From: Stichopus chloronotus
Taxonomy: Eukaryota > Echinodermata > Holothuroidea > Aspidochirotida > Stichopodidae
DNA length: 64,000 nt
Assembly (NCBI GenBank): GCA_021234535.1
Contig: CM037838.1
Span: forward strand, 11,305,929-11,369,928
Direction of reading: 5' to 3'
Both the position numbers and the translations under genes were made by a program. Of this stretch, positions 1 through 12,800 are shown piece by piece. The notes below the pieces were generated by a model that saw only the letters and a list, made by a program, of their open reading frames with translations, had not been told where the DNA came from and made no database searches. Within the stretch, counting starts at the first letter, position 1. Each line of letters starts with the position of its first letter.

Positions 1-2030
1 CTCCAAAATTACCAGTTTATTACAACTTTAGCATTACATCTCGAACTAAATTTTTCTTGATTGACATTTTCGGAGTACTCTGAAGTGCGCACTGGATAAG
101 TGATATCAGATCACGTTCCAACTATAGAGAAATAAAGCTAACTGAAGACAAAACTGAGTAAGTAATTCATGAATATTCATGTACCACATATTCCCCTTAC
201 ATCTCAACAGTTCACATAATGAACACTGATTACCCAGACCGAGAGGCTTAGAACGTATCTGAGGTACATCTGACAAAGAGTTATGCTAAAGTCATCATAT
301 TAATAATATTTTCAGGTCGGCTTCGTTATGAAATAGGAAAAATCTGTAATTGCCGGGATAAAAAGGGCACCCGAAATGCTTGTCCGTGCATTCGCCTCAT
401 CCTGATTGGAAAATAGAAACGAATGACTGTATGGCTTACCTGAAGGTCATTTGAAGACAGTATAATACATTCACTATTTCACAACTAGATTGAAGTACTA
501 CCATATATTTTCTAGCATTTACACTGACTTTCAATTAAAAAACTAATAATTTCCAAAATTCTTTTCTTCACAAATGAATGAACAATTTGATTTGAGCTAA
601 TTGCTTCAACGTATACGTGACTTTACTTCTGCTGGACGTCTTCGTTTAAGTCAAAAATTATTTTTGTCCTCCTTCTGCTCATACATTTTGTGTTTTGGTT
701 CATATCATTTATAGTTCTCCCTCTTTAAGAACGGTTTAAGGAGCAAAGTCAAAGCCCAGTTCATACCCCAGTTCAATTCATTACTAAAGAATCAACTGTT
801 TTCGTGGTTGTAGTATTTTCAACGTAATCTCACAGGCTACGTCCCTTAAATGGTCCTTCGAGTTTTCCGCCATTTGTCACACGAGATGCATACACCTGTG
901 GAACAAAATGGAGCCTTTAAGCACACAATTTTCATACAAACGACTAGTACACAATCTCAGGTACAGTCTGATGGTTGCCGCGTCACCATCGTGACGCTTT
1001 CTGCGATTTTCCATAGTAGCCGTAATGTTCGTGAGCAAAGAGAATAAATTACTCAGAAAAGTAATAGATTCAAAATTTTGGACAGGGTAAGACATGTTTA
1101 TGTATTTTGTACAATAATTTCAAAGAGAAGATATTCACAGTCTGGTTGATTAGCCTACCAATAAGGATTCATGCATTCAGTGAAAAAGCACTGGTCAAAT
1201 TATATAAAACTAGATGAACCTAACTATTACCGTAATGACCGAGTGAGCAAACATTACGTTCTCGTAACAACTCTGTCATTTGTAAATCTTCATAGTCTCC
1301 CTAGTTTATATTACACATCTGCTTACCGGTAGTCTCTTACTGTTCGAATTCATTGGTTTGGCGATCATCGTTTTGCAGCTAATGCATGTTTTTAGTTGCG
1401 GTAATGGTATACTGTGTATTTTCTTGTTTGTTGTGTGTACTGTGCTAATGTGAAGCATACAAAGTCTATATCGACCAGTTCAGGTAGATTATTTGCGTAA
1501 ATATTTCATGGTTTATACATTAAGGGCAGATTCAACTTCTCAGAATTTGCAAGTTAATTCTGACTTATTCTTTGGTTATCCTTCAACTTTGAAGCTATTT
1601 ATTTTCAATTACAACCAAGAACTGCTAATAGGTCCTTTGGCATCTTCCTTGCAAAACACATGCTGAAACTTCTATTTAAAATAACCCATTTGATTAGTTA
1701 CAGAGAATTGAAGATACGCACATTGTGGTGTTAGTCTATTCAGGTTATTATACGTGTTATTTCTCTACAGATGTGTCATGCCTATTTCATTTCCAACCAG
1801 ATTTAACAAATTTCATATTAAAAGGGAGAAGCGTTAAGACCTTTAGTAAAGAGGGTTTGGAGGGGGTTGGGTCTTGGAGGGATGTTTGGATGGGTGCTGT
1901 TAAGGTTTAATGTACTGTATCACATTGCAACAACATGTCAGAAAAAATAAAATACCAAATAACCTTCTTAAATAGAATTTATTATTGGTATAGACATATG
2001 TGGTAATCGAATAGCATCTGGCAGGCTCAA
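1..2030. other. No gene seen
   Basis: AT-rich sequence downstream of NLR copy A on its strand. Only short chance frames are present. It may hold the old 3' UTR of copy A, but no polyadenylation site could be tied to it. Confidence 0.5.
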
Positions 2031-2097
2031 TCAGGCGTACGAAATTCAATATTGAAGATCAGCTTACATGGTACGAAAAAATTAAATCGTATTAAAA

Positions 2098-2212
2098 TGC
2101 CTTTAACGTTTCTTAATTTCAATGAAGATGGAATAAATCCAACTGGAACACTTTCTTGCAAATGATAATGCCAAAACCTAGGGAGAGAAGCAGAGTAATC
2201 ATAATTAAAAAA
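2098..2212 (-). pseudogene. Tail exon (type e) remnant of NLR copy A
   Basis: The minus strand encodes YSASLPRFWHYHLQESVPVG and FIPSSLKLRNVKG. It is homologous at base and protein level to gene B exon e at 35933-36069 (TASLNRFESYQLPETIPVG, LIPPPLKSRKVKG). The upstream acceptor is not preserved: only a T-rich tract lies before it. At the putative donor position, where gene B has GGTATTT, this copy has GGCATTT. Both losses suit a decaying gene. The 5' limit is approximate. The segment is proline-rich and basic at its end and matches no domain I recognise. Confidence 0.6.
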
Positions 2213-3757
2213 AAACAAAAAAGATGATGTACATGAAATATTGTTCATTGTCACCCATCCCTGAACTGTGGACGAGTTTGTAAAGGTCGTGACATTAGTA
2301 TTAATAAAGCTTAGCAACCGGGATGTTTGGGACTCGATCCTTGGCCGGTCACAGTAACATGTAACTTTTTCCCATCCGGTATGACCTTTTGACTAATAAG
2401 TCGGTATTCACTGGACGTGAAGTTGTAATACAAACACCGCAGTCGTCTTCCACCCTTGTGTAGTAGCTTAACGTCGAAAAATAAAAAAAAACCCGCATCT
2501 TTCCAGTGAGATAATCATGTGTACGGTGTGATAATGTAATAATAATGCTTGTTATCACGAAAATATGGTCGCAAGAATTTTGAAGGTCCAAATCCAATCA
2601 ATATGTTGCATCTACAGGACACGGATCACATATTCATAATATCTGAAGTTGTTTTCAGGCACCTTAAATTGTTATCCTGTATTTCATTGACATAAATTTG
2701 AGGAATAACAAATTAATTTCTGAAATGTGCACGTGACAAGAAGCCTGCATGGATGTATCTTTTTTTTTTCCATATGCACGTGAGCATGTTGAACACACAG
2801 GCTATGGGAAGGCTATCAGACATCATCTCAGGTCAACAGATTTCATTAAGTTCGTGCAGTTGTCGTTACAAGTATCTATCACGTAGTGACACGATAAATC
2901 ACTTCAATATTACAAAGGCAAAGCGTGTTGACTATCCTGAAAGTATGCAATATATCAGATATGATAGAAAATAATAACTTCGGCTTCGTTTGCAGTCACA
3001 GATGCATTTTATTGCAAGTGTTGTTACATATCAGCATGTGTTCTTTCTCCAACCCATAAATTACTTATGTAGGTTTTACGTACAACTTGATATCAACAAA
3101 AGAAAAAGTTTTCAAGTTGAACATGTCTTGTGTTATTTCCTTGCATTTTCCCTATTGCTTTTGTGCACCTTCCAAAGACCTTGCAATCCCTAACACCATC
3201 TATATATAAACTGACAGGAACCTCATATCATCCGAAAAGTTCCATAAAGCATATCAAATGGCCTCTGATACGTCAGTTCAATGAGAAAAAGCGGTAGATG
3301 TCTTTATTTCTAACTTCAAAGACATGCAATTTTTTTGAGATGCAGCGTCATTAACGCATTAGTATATGTTATTTAGAGCTACCTGAATCTGAAACCACGG
3401 TATCCTTAATTAAACGAATATGTCTTTTCCTAGACTAGACAAAAGTGCATTATACTTGACTTCTTACCGTTGGAAGAAAGCCAAACGGCTGAACAGCAAA
3501 ACATGATTAAAACCTTGTACCTCTTCGTGACCACCACCAAATTAAAATAATTTTAAATAACACAATTTAAATTCTTTAATAATTTCAAGTAGCAACGCTC
3601 AGAATTTGCAAATAATATACTTACTGTAACTGACGTTACTAGGTACGTTAGCATTAGAAGAACATACTGTACGTTCAAACTTCTTACAACTATATATACC
3701 GTTTTATTAATGAAATCAATTTACTTTCGGAGTAATTACTTTCAAAGGAATGCTCAC

Positions 3758-3960
3758 TGCAGTTTCTCCAAGTTTGTACACTGTGAGCGATAACCTAAGA
3801 TAGTCACAAACTCTTCCTTAGTTAGTCTTCCGTTATAGTCAGTGATCACTATCCGCTGGAGTGAAACCAGGACAGAAAGGGAGAGACCAGACTCCAGAAT
3901 AAGAGCAGACTATGATACTCTAGGAGAACAGCGATGCAGAAACACGTTTGAGATAGGAAT
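3758..3960 (-). pseudogene. LRR-like exon (type a) of NLR copy A, with in-frame stop
   Basis: The acceptor (ctag) at 3962-3961 is followed by ATT CCT ATC TCA, the IPIS start shared with all type a exons of gene B. The exon ends at a gtgagc donor. Length is 203 bases, phase 0 to 2. The frame reads IPISNVFLHRCSPRVS, TAG at 3910-3912, then SALILESGLSLSVLVSL and GRLTKEEFVTILGYRSQCTN, LEKL. The ending matches the gene B exon at 40689-40927 (LTTEEFVAILGYSSQCTSL), which places both in one paralogous family. It follows the phase-0 end of the NACHT exon. It lacks the expanded 7-residue repeat present in the gene B counterpart. Confidence 0.8.
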
Positions 3961-4808
3961 CTAGAATGAAAGAACAATACATTGGTAATAATTCAACAGA
4001 TACTGTTTAAACAACTTAACAAATAATCTTCATAAATATGTAATGAATGTATGGAAACATATGTAATTATATAAAATCAAAAGAAATAACGTTTTTCATT
4101 CTCTGGTATTTTTCGGCAGTGTATGTTATTCGCATACTTAGGGACAGTCCAATGAAATGGACAACATCGTTAGTCCATAGTATCTACAGAATACCCAACC
4201 CGTCGCTATACCGTTTGTTATGAAGAGCGACTTTGAAGATCTGCTATTGACTTATATTTTGAAGTGACAAGTTTAGAAGGCTTGTGATGGATAAGCTACT
4301 TTCTTACGGTTATGGCAAATAAAGACTTTTAATTCCAAATGTTGGCTGTTTATGTTACTTTGTGTTAACACGGTATTCGGGAGTGATTGTTGCCCCACGT
4401 TGACTGCATCATTTCGCTAAGTATCCTGAAGTACCGCATAGACTTAACAACCACGGAGTTTTGTTTTACTGTTCCATGTATGTGTTCATAATTTGCGTAT
4501 TACATGTCACATTATGATGTTTACATAATACCACAAGGGCATACATATTAATCGTTCACGCCATGTACTAATGTTTCAGTTAACAGAATGTCTCGCATGA
4601 AGTTTCTAATTAAGTTGGAATACCAACAGCAACCTTAACCATTACCTGCGACTTAAGTGGTTCGTCGCTTGCAGTATACCCTTCAAATCATGATCATGAA
4701 AACGAGTCACTAGTTAAGTGATATTGATATTAGAAGCATGTCAAAAGTCATGATCAATACATTTTACATTAATGCCTTATCATCATCAAGTAGATTATAG
4801 ATACTTAC

Positions 4809-6356
4809 CCTACATCTCGATGCTATCTCCAGAAGTCTTGGTTCAGCCCTCTGTAATATCTTGCTGTAATACCGCTACGTACTGATGATCACGCTTCGGT
4901 AACATACTTCTTTTACTGCCTCTGCTATATTTTTATCTTCTCCTGTAAACTCCAAGATACAGAGTATAGCCAAATCTTTATCATCGGTATGTTTCACCAA
5001 GTAGTCTATTATTTTATAACCTGACGAAGGGTCCAATCCAGATGAAAATCGAAACAGGTATTGGAGGTCTTTCCGATCTAAGCTGGAAAGGAGGTCAGTG
5101 GCATCCTTTCACATTGACGTTGCTTCGACGTCTGTTTTATTAACGTTACCTTCCATCGACTGAATGAGATCAACCAAGTAATATGCGCATACGACTCACA
5201 CAATAGCTTGTGATAAAACGAGGCTGTCGTCAGCTGTTGGAAAAAGGTTGGCAGGCCAACTGTATAAGCTACATAAGTTCTTTCGTCTTCCGTCAGAATG
5301 CCAGTGCGAATTGGTGCATTGTAGCTGCGTTCGCTAAATAATTTAACAAGAAATTTCCTATTCCACACAAGCTGCTGCTTTCCCTTTGACAGTCCTTCAA
5401 AGGCAATCCTACTATGTTTCTTTCTACCAATGTCTGAGCTTACGTCACTATCGTCATATTTGTTTGATGTGTGTTTGAAGAAACATTCCATCATGAAGTG
5501 GTAGAACCATGTTACCGATTTAGTGTTTGGTATGATGCTTTTTCTGTCGTGGGTTGCGTGGGCAACGATTGTGAAAAATAGAGGAATTTGGCACATGTCA
5601 TGGAGAACTGGATTTCCGTTTAACCTATCTCTGAGAAGTCGTGCAGCTTCGCGATCCCCGCTAACCACTGCCTTCATGATGTATTCATCTTGACTCTCCT
5701 CAGTGAAACCTGTCAGTTGAAATTGTTTCCCTTGCGTCTTCAGTTCAACAGGAATCTCTCTTGGTTGTGGAAATCTAGTTGTCAAAATGACATGTACATC
5801 GACCAAATTCTCCATTTTTAAAATCACAGTAAAATCGGTATCTTTGTTGCTCTTGTCAGGATATTCATCGTACCCATCAAAGAATATTACCGTCTTATCG
5901 ATACTCTGTAAAATCGTCTTGATGTCATGTACGGTAAGAGTGCAATCAGTTGGTAACAAAATGTGTTGAATCGCCTGGTATAGGGGAGTAATTTTTCCGA
6001 GTTGTCTCATTCGGAGGAAAATTATAGTATCTACGTCCTTTAGCGGGATTCCTGGACCTGGTTACACCAGTCATAAAGAAATTGAAGGGAGAGTGTTGAT
6101 TTTCCGTAGCCAGGGTCACCTAAGATGATGCATCTTGTGGATTCTTCCATTGATTGATTCAGGATATCGTGGTATGATTCTACTGATTGCCAAGTTTCGT
6201 TTCCTCTTTCATCTTTGGTCTTTCTTTGAATATTTCCTTGTATGAATACTTTATCAACGCAACACATCCTGTCTTCCACGTATGGGAGTGGTTTTACTGA
6301 GTCGTACAGTATTTTGTATTTGAGCTTCAACAGGTTGACAAGTGAATCCTTTTTAC
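4809..6356 (-). pseudogene. NACHT NTPase exon of NLR copy A, multiple disablements
   Basis: A single large exon runs from the acceptor (AG at 6358-6357) to a gtaagt donor at 4808-4803. In order it encodes a linker (KKDSLVNLLKLKYKILYDSV), Walker A ILGDPGYGKST near 6119-6093, the segment DTIIFLRMRQLGKITPLYQ, Walker B VIFFDGYDEYPD near 5891-5862, VHVILTTRFPQPREIP near 5790-5750, LTGFTEESQDEYI, and a helical C-terminal part ending LLEIASRCR. It binds and hydrolyses ATP/GTP in intact relatives. Broken here: a one-base loss at about 6044-6048 between QES and PLKDVDT, a shift at about 5183-5188 after CESYA, TGA at 5109-5111 and TAG at 4875-4877. The last helix (YYSKILQRAEPRLLEIAS) resembles exon d of gene B (HSELLQRCTILLLENAS). 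Confidence 0.88.
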
Positions 6357-6983
6357 CTATAAATTAGAGGTGATCAAACAATAAAGTTTTCAAGTGTTAT
6401 CTTTGTTTTGTAAATTTATTGGCGTATCTATGTATGCTTTCCCCTCTGAATGCATACACTTGTAAGGAAATTTAATTGTTGAAAACGGACAGGTAGTATT
6501 TATCGCTGTAGGAGATCTCAGCAAAAATAATGACGTAGTATTTAGCATACGCTACTCAATCATCGAATTTCACATTGTGTGCAATAAATAGTGATTTTAG
6601 TACCGCACACGATATAGTAATAGCATTAATACTAATAGAAACCTTTGTAGCATTGTATGCTTTGTCCCATCAGTACTTTGGAAAGTATTACTGATCTTTG
6701 TTTCTATTTGCAAGTATTACTCCTAAGATCTTTGAGGTAACTTGTTGATTAATCTTGTTCAGACATATTTTGCATATCGCAAAAATGCTTTCAACAAAAA
6801 GGAGAGACACTGTCATTATCTAACGTTATTTGACTCCCTTTTCAGATAACAAAAAAAGAAAACACACTTTACAGTGGACTTAGGTTACATATAAGAAACA
6901 TAACTTACAACGAAACGTTAAACACCGAAGTGGGAATCAGCAAATTTAATAGTTCTCCTTTTTACGATCATCATTTTACTGAC

Positions 6984-7287
6984 CTTCTATGGGTTGCTTC
7001 AACTGATAACTATCAGTACATAGTACACCGGCATGGTCTTCAAACAGTTGTCTCACCTTTGATTTTGTACGAAGGAGATCTAGTGTCTTCAGGCCCTCCA
7101 GAATCGATGTGATATCTGTAGGTTGGATTTGTCCTGTTTTCCACGTATGAAATCATTACGTGATTTCTATTGTCCTTCATTTCAAGTTCTTCCATTATTT
7201 TCGGAGGATACCCAAAGAGTGTGGCTAGTCTGATCACAGTGGCAAATGTCAAATTGTCTTCCAACATTATCTTAAAGCTACCAAAGC
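6984..7287 (-). pseudogene. DED-like (death-fold) exon of NLR copy A, frameshifted
   Basis: The exon begins after a pyrimidine-rich acceptor (AG at 7289-7288) and ends at a gtcagt donor. The frame reads FGSFKIMLEDNLTFATVIRL, then LATLFGYPPKIMEELEMK and VMISYVE. It resumes one base later as TGQIQPTDITSILEGLKTL and DLLRTKSKVRQLFEDH. The spacing of hydrophobic helices and the C-terminal LDLLRTKSKV resemble the RxDLL region of death-effector domains; this is a family resemblance, not a search result. The shift is one extra base in the T run at 7137-7140 (plus strand). Removing it gives 303 bases with phase 1 at both ends, which joins in frame to the NACHT exon. A DED would link a sensor to FADD- or caspase-8-like partners. 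A CARD or Death domain is the alternative assignment. Confidence 0.7.
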
Positions 7288-8382
7288 CTAAAATTGTGGA
7301 AGTAAAGTAGAACAGAGTAAATGACCCACCGGATGTGTATCAACAGCACGGTACATTATCCAAATTGATCATGTAAGTACGTTATACTAATTAACCATGT
7401 ATTACGAAACATTGATTTGACGTTTAGAAATTATTTAACCTCTGGTCATCACAAAGTTCAGACTTACTCTTAATGGTGTCTTTCTGAAGGGGCGCAACCT
7501 CTCGCGGTTATAGTTAGCTGCCATTGTTGTCGGAAGACAACGAATCTAAGAATAAGACAACAAAAAGCTATCCGTATTGCATATTTCCTACTTGGACAAC
7601 CATTTACATTTATTTTTGTACAGTAAATTATCCAATATGGACTCCTTACATTTATGAAATTTGTTCTTGTCCAGAGACTATACCAATATTAACTACAAAT
7701 TTACAGTCACGTGATTACCATCATCTTCAAGAGAAAAAAGGAAAGAAAGGAAGCTGGACACTTAAAGCCCATAAAAACAATATGTTCGTAAAAGATCAAC
7801 CAGAAGAAATTTAAGATCAAGGATTGTTTTCGAACATGTTGAGTATTCATGAAAACTTCCATGAACAATGCTGCTTTTTGCAATATATATATATGACTTG
7901 ACATAATCAACTTAATATTACAACAAGTAGCGACGTAGAACATTTTGCAGTATTTAAGCCACTATATCAAATCAAAGACAGGTTTTGTGGTTTGCGCTAT
8001 TATATATGCCACGTATTCCGTGTACATACAATTAACTTGAACTTAAAAAAAAAAAACTTTTATGATATCAAAAAGATGAAAGTATAGCAGCACATCAACG
8101 CAGTTCGTATTTTCGCTCCCCTTTTCACAACAGTGACACCAGTCTGTCAGTCTCTAATGTTAGTATATGCTCCACGACCTCAGGTTTTTACTAAACTCCC
8201 TCCGATGACTCATACATCACAATATAATTTGTGCTAAAGGTTATGAGCGTAATATATGTCGTGTATATACTTGAAGTAAAATGTACCAGGGGTTTCAGTT
8301 ACTTAACTCATTGGGATTTCTTAGATAGTTAGCGAGTCTTCATGAAAAAAGAAAGATAATTCCTATTCAAACATAGCAAGAT

Positions 8383-9890
8383 GAATGAATGAATGAATGA
8401 ATGAAAGGTTTAAGCAACCAGTACAGCTGAAGAGATAGGTCAGGAACATGTTATATTTTTTCTACCATGAATTAAACTAGCAGCACAATTTTGAACAATC
8501 TGTAGTTCATTCAAGAAACTCTGATTAATACCATAATACAATAATCGATCTTAGAGAGAACTAATACCGTAACGAGAGTATTAAGCTGATCAGAATTTAA
8601 ATACGGTTTGAGCTTAGAAAGTTTACGAAGGACAGAAAAGCAGAGGAACCAGTAGCAGAGATTTGTTTGACAAACGTTAGCCTATTATTTAGGCAAACGC
8701 TAAGACTTTTTACGGAGTTGGCGAACCTTACACAGTCAGTGTTGTTTATAAAGTTGCCACTAATACTTCATCCAAGAAGTTAAAACGGAAAAAAACACTG
8801 TTGAATGTCATGATTCAAGACACGTGGTTCGAAGGCAGGAGAGAAGGACTTATACACCTGATGGTCATCAGCATACCCTTCAATCTTAAAACTAAGGTTT
8901 TCAATTTTCATGTATAACGAACGAATATATATATTAAACAGAACGGGGCCAAGGACAGACCCCTGAAAAACACCGTACTCAATATCGATATAGCAAGAGA
9001 AACTAGAGCCAACTTAAACTCTCTGAGACCTGCCGATCAAAAAAGGATTGAGCTTCTTTTGCAATGCAAGCTGCGTAGTCTCTTTCCGCAAATTGATAAA
9101 AAAAAATTTTTTATCAACTTGCAAATGAGACCGTTTTCATTTTTGTCAGCTTTTCTACGAGCACGACGCTCATGGATAACGTACACCAGGAGATTGTAAG
9201 GAAATACCTGGACAAACGGTCTGTGCATGAGCCTTAAGTTTGTCTCGAACTTCAACGGATGGGCAGACCAACACTTTATCACCTTTTTTGTTCACAAACG
9301 AATTGGTTAGTTTAATGTTGTTGTCGAAAACAGTTTGTTCCAGCTTATCAAGATTCTCATGTTGTTCGCCCTGTTTCTTCGCAACGAGTACCGTCTTCAA
9401 GTTTTCCACTTTGAGCTGATTAAACCATGGATTTACTTGATCACTGTTGGTATTATTTACCAAGGGTGGATGAGCGGGTGAGACCACAGGAAGCTTCTCA
9501 TTGAGAAGTGTTTTGACGTCGGATACATCAGAGGTGAGTGACAGCAATTTATCTTCCAAGTCAGATAAACGATCAACGAGAGAAGGCGTTGTTTTCTTAT
9601 CATGCTTAGACAGACAGCAATCACAAATGAAAACAAAATTGCCTTTTCTGTTGGCTTGTGGACCATGCCTGGAGGTAACTTTACGAAAGGCTTAAAAAAA
9701 TGTGTCCGTACAGAAGACAAATTCAGGATCGCAAGTTGAAGCATGAAATTTTCCTTTGCACATCAAACAGTTAACAAAAGTATTAGATGCATCCGAGATA
9801 CATGATTTTTCGTGTTTATTGAGTGTATCTGAGGCGCATTTAGATGTCTGAGCGAAAGGGTGATGGTGGGGTTTTGAACGATTCTTTGTG
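8383..9890 (-). mobile_element. CR1/L2-like LINE: ORF1 zinc finger plus partial reverse transcriptase, internally deleted
   Basis: On the minus strand, 9800-9560 encodes a PHD-like cysteine/histidine pattern (CLMCKGKFHASTCDPEF and then CDCC). It continues into ORF1 with LEDKLLSLTSDVSDVKTLL and KKGDKVLVCPSVEVRDKLK down to about 9190. From about 9080 the frame is reverse transcriptase: GRSQRV, EYGVFQGSVLGPVLFNIYI, GYADDHQVYKSF. The YADD catalytic motif is intact. The C-terminal RT part to about 8450 is degenerate (LNELQIVQNCAASLIHG). The endonuclease and N-terminal RT are missing between ORF1 and RT. The 3' end is a (CATT)n tail at 8386-8404. Not functional. Confidence 0.8.
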
Positions 9891-9894
9891 AAAA

Positions 9895-12800
9895 CTTTCC
9901 GTGAAAGTTTGCCGTCGCTCTGTTCCCGTACATGTGGACAAGCTATCCAAGACTGTGATTACATGTGATTACATGTTTAGTGTTAATAGTACAGCTGAAC
10001 ATTCAGACCTGCTACGTAAGCTAGCATTGACATGACATTCACAGTGAGCGCGTCGAAGGTGTCGTAGTTGTGAACAATAACTTACAAAGTGAAAGAAAAC
10101 TAAAACAAAATTTCTTGCTCGTATTACTTCAAAATGTCTTAATCAAATTGCGTTTTCGTCTTCATAATTTTAAGCGAATAATGAGCTTAAACATATCACT
10201 GAAATCTGCACAGTGGGTTCTATTTTGTGCAAGGACAAAGATATCGATGACGTCACTTCAGAACGAATTTCAAAAGCTACCTATAAAAATACTGACTATT
10301 AGTAAACTCAAAGCCAGTGATGAATTTATCCAGATTTTGTTATGTAAATCGTCTCATACAGTCATGACACTTTAGGGATGTTCTCTTCTTTAATAATTAT
10401 CCCTGGCCACTCACGAAGTAAGAACAATGGAAGTACATGGTAAGTATCAATGATGACCTGCTCGTAAAACCCAATAAAGAATACTATCATCAGAGTCTGA
10501 CTGAATCAGGACTCCCATCGCTCTAATATATTTATAAATAGTAGGCTATGATTGTTTAGTATTTTATGATTAGTTGAAACTCTCTTAACAGACAGATGGA
10601 AAATTTTATGAGAAATTAGCAATTTATTTAACCTTTTAGAATTAAAACATAACCTGAATATAATTTTCATTAGATGGTCCGTCCTCCACTAATATGCCTT
10701 CGTTATTCACCAATTTTACTTCAATAAAATATGTGCACCTCTAGACCAAAACTGTTTCATTCATAACATTCTCATATCGAATTCTGATGCACCTTATTGT
10801 TTTAATTGACCCACACTGATCTTTCACATAAAAATAAAATCACCTTTCTAAGACACACATTTTGATATAACATGCCTAGCAACAAGATGCAATAATTGGT
10901 TTATTTCAAAGTAATTTTCTTGAGAGGAGATCAAGGCATTGCATTATAAACTACCATACTTATTTTACCTTGTGTTGTCATTAATGTTAGTATTATCAGA
11001 ACTTGTCTCCAACATTTAACCTTTACCAAGTGCATCCTAGTTTATGATTTAACCACACACTAGGTTGTATATGCCGTCTCTACAGATTTCATTTATCCTT
11101 ATTGCCCTTTGCCAGAAAATAAACGTGCAGTGCTACAACACATTAGCATCTGTGGTATCTTCAGCAGTATGAAATGGGGCTAGTTTGGGTGCTGAGCACT
11201 TGTGGTGGGGTGTTGTCACACAAACAAAATGCATGGCATACATCTTTCAAAAATTAAAGAAATTTTCAATCTCTTTAAGCTTGAACAATTGGTACACCTC
11301 TGGAACCCAGTTACGAACATCCAACAGAAAATGAGTCATGGATGTCCACCAAATTGTCTCACACCATCACCGTAATTTGTTTATACAAAGTCATTCGGAT
11401 ACACCATTGGTACCATTGTCTGGTCTTACATGTTAGAAAAGAACCTGGAATTCGAGAAATGTGTGGTAATTTATTTGGTGTGGTGTTTATGACCAGTCTC
11501 TTACCATACATAATCACTGATCCTTCATCCTGCATTGTTACAGTCTACAGGATTACAGAAGTAAGTGACTATATCTAAATAATGGTACCAAGGCTAAACT
11601 AGCTTTACATGTAATGTTGTGTTCGAAACTGGTGATGGAAAAATGTTACATCAGCTAATGTCAGAAATGTACACTCAAACTTAAAATAATGTAACAATAT
11701 AATAATGTAATATTCTCTACCAAGTGCTGTATGAGCATTCATCCATCAGTGATGTAAAGAGAACCAAACTCAGCAGGTTACGCTGAACAAGCATGGCTGT
11801 AGTAAACCTTGGGAGGAAGGCAAATTCCCTGCACATTTCAAGGCAACTTGAAAGTGAAAGGGACTATGAAAATGGAACTTGTAACATTGCAAATTGAATC
11901 AAAGGAAGCTTACCGTACACATGATTCGTATCTTTCATATACTATTGGATTGTAACAACATCTTACATGATATTCTCCTTAAAGTCGTTATATTATTGAA
12001 GGTGATGAATAAACCAAAAAAACTGTATAATATAGGACTATAATATGAGACTCACCGGTGGTTTATTTCAGTTGTGAAGAATGGTCGTAGAAATTCGCAG
12101 GACCTCTCTCCTTTGGGTCCTACAAATTGTTATACGGTGTATAATATTCACTTCCTCCTTTTGAAGTGCCTTATATGCGGTGTAAACTGTGAAGTCACGC
12201 ACAAGGATAGCGAACTGTGCCCATGTGTATTATCACCCATTGAGTGCCAACACCCATTTTTATTCCCAACAAAAGTAAAAGCACTCGCTCCTTCAATGTA
12301 ATCTTTGATGAGATTGTCTGTTTAATCGTGAATAAATGTTGGATGGCTTTCATGTTCATATTTTAATCCCTTTGAATTTGGAATAAGGCACACAATAATG
12401 GCATAATCATTACTCTGACCAGTGTAAACATTGCTAGTTTTGGTCAAAACTTGTAAATGCCCCCCCCCCCTTCCTACAACGCAAGTATATTTTAATTGAT
12501 GGTGCTATGACTGTAATGTAAGGCTCTGATTTGAAATGTCTATACTCTGGTGAGTTTCGTCGATTAAGATTCCGCTAACTCCCTTGCCTCGGTTGTGTAC
12601 GTAATGGGAAGCTACAGCGTGTAAATCATATACTGTGAAAGTGAAATGCACAATAAATCAATGGATACGCGTTGGAGGAATTTTGGGGTATCGTGTTATC
12701 CTATTGAAATGCTCAGGCTCATCGGCCTGCCCTAGTGTCATTTTGAATCACTCAGATACACACATATACTGTTCAGAGTCGAAGCTTACACTTACAGTAT

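Larger units (their letters stand above)
2098..7287 (-). pseudogene. NLR-family receptor pseudogene, DED-like / NACHT / LRR-like ('copy A')
   Basis: Four minus-strand exons form a DED-NACHT-LRR-like receptor: 7287-6984, 6356-4809, 3960-3758 and about 2212-2098. Seen: Walker A (GDPGYGKST), Walker B (VIFFDGYDEY), a TTRFP motif, AG acceptors and GT donors, and compatible phases (1 to 1, 0 to 0). Known: NACHT proteins are cytosolic sensors that oligomerise on nucleotide binding, and a DED recruits death-fold adaptors and caspases. The gene is broken. There are frameshifts at about 7137-7140, 6044-6048 and 5183-5188, and in-frame stops at 5109-5111 (TGA), 4875-4877 (TAG) and 3910-3912 (TAG). The first exon begins in phase 1, so an upstream exon with the start codon is expected and was not found. 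Exons matching the b and c types of gene B were not seen here. Assembly error could explain one or two lesions but not six. Confidence 0.85.
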
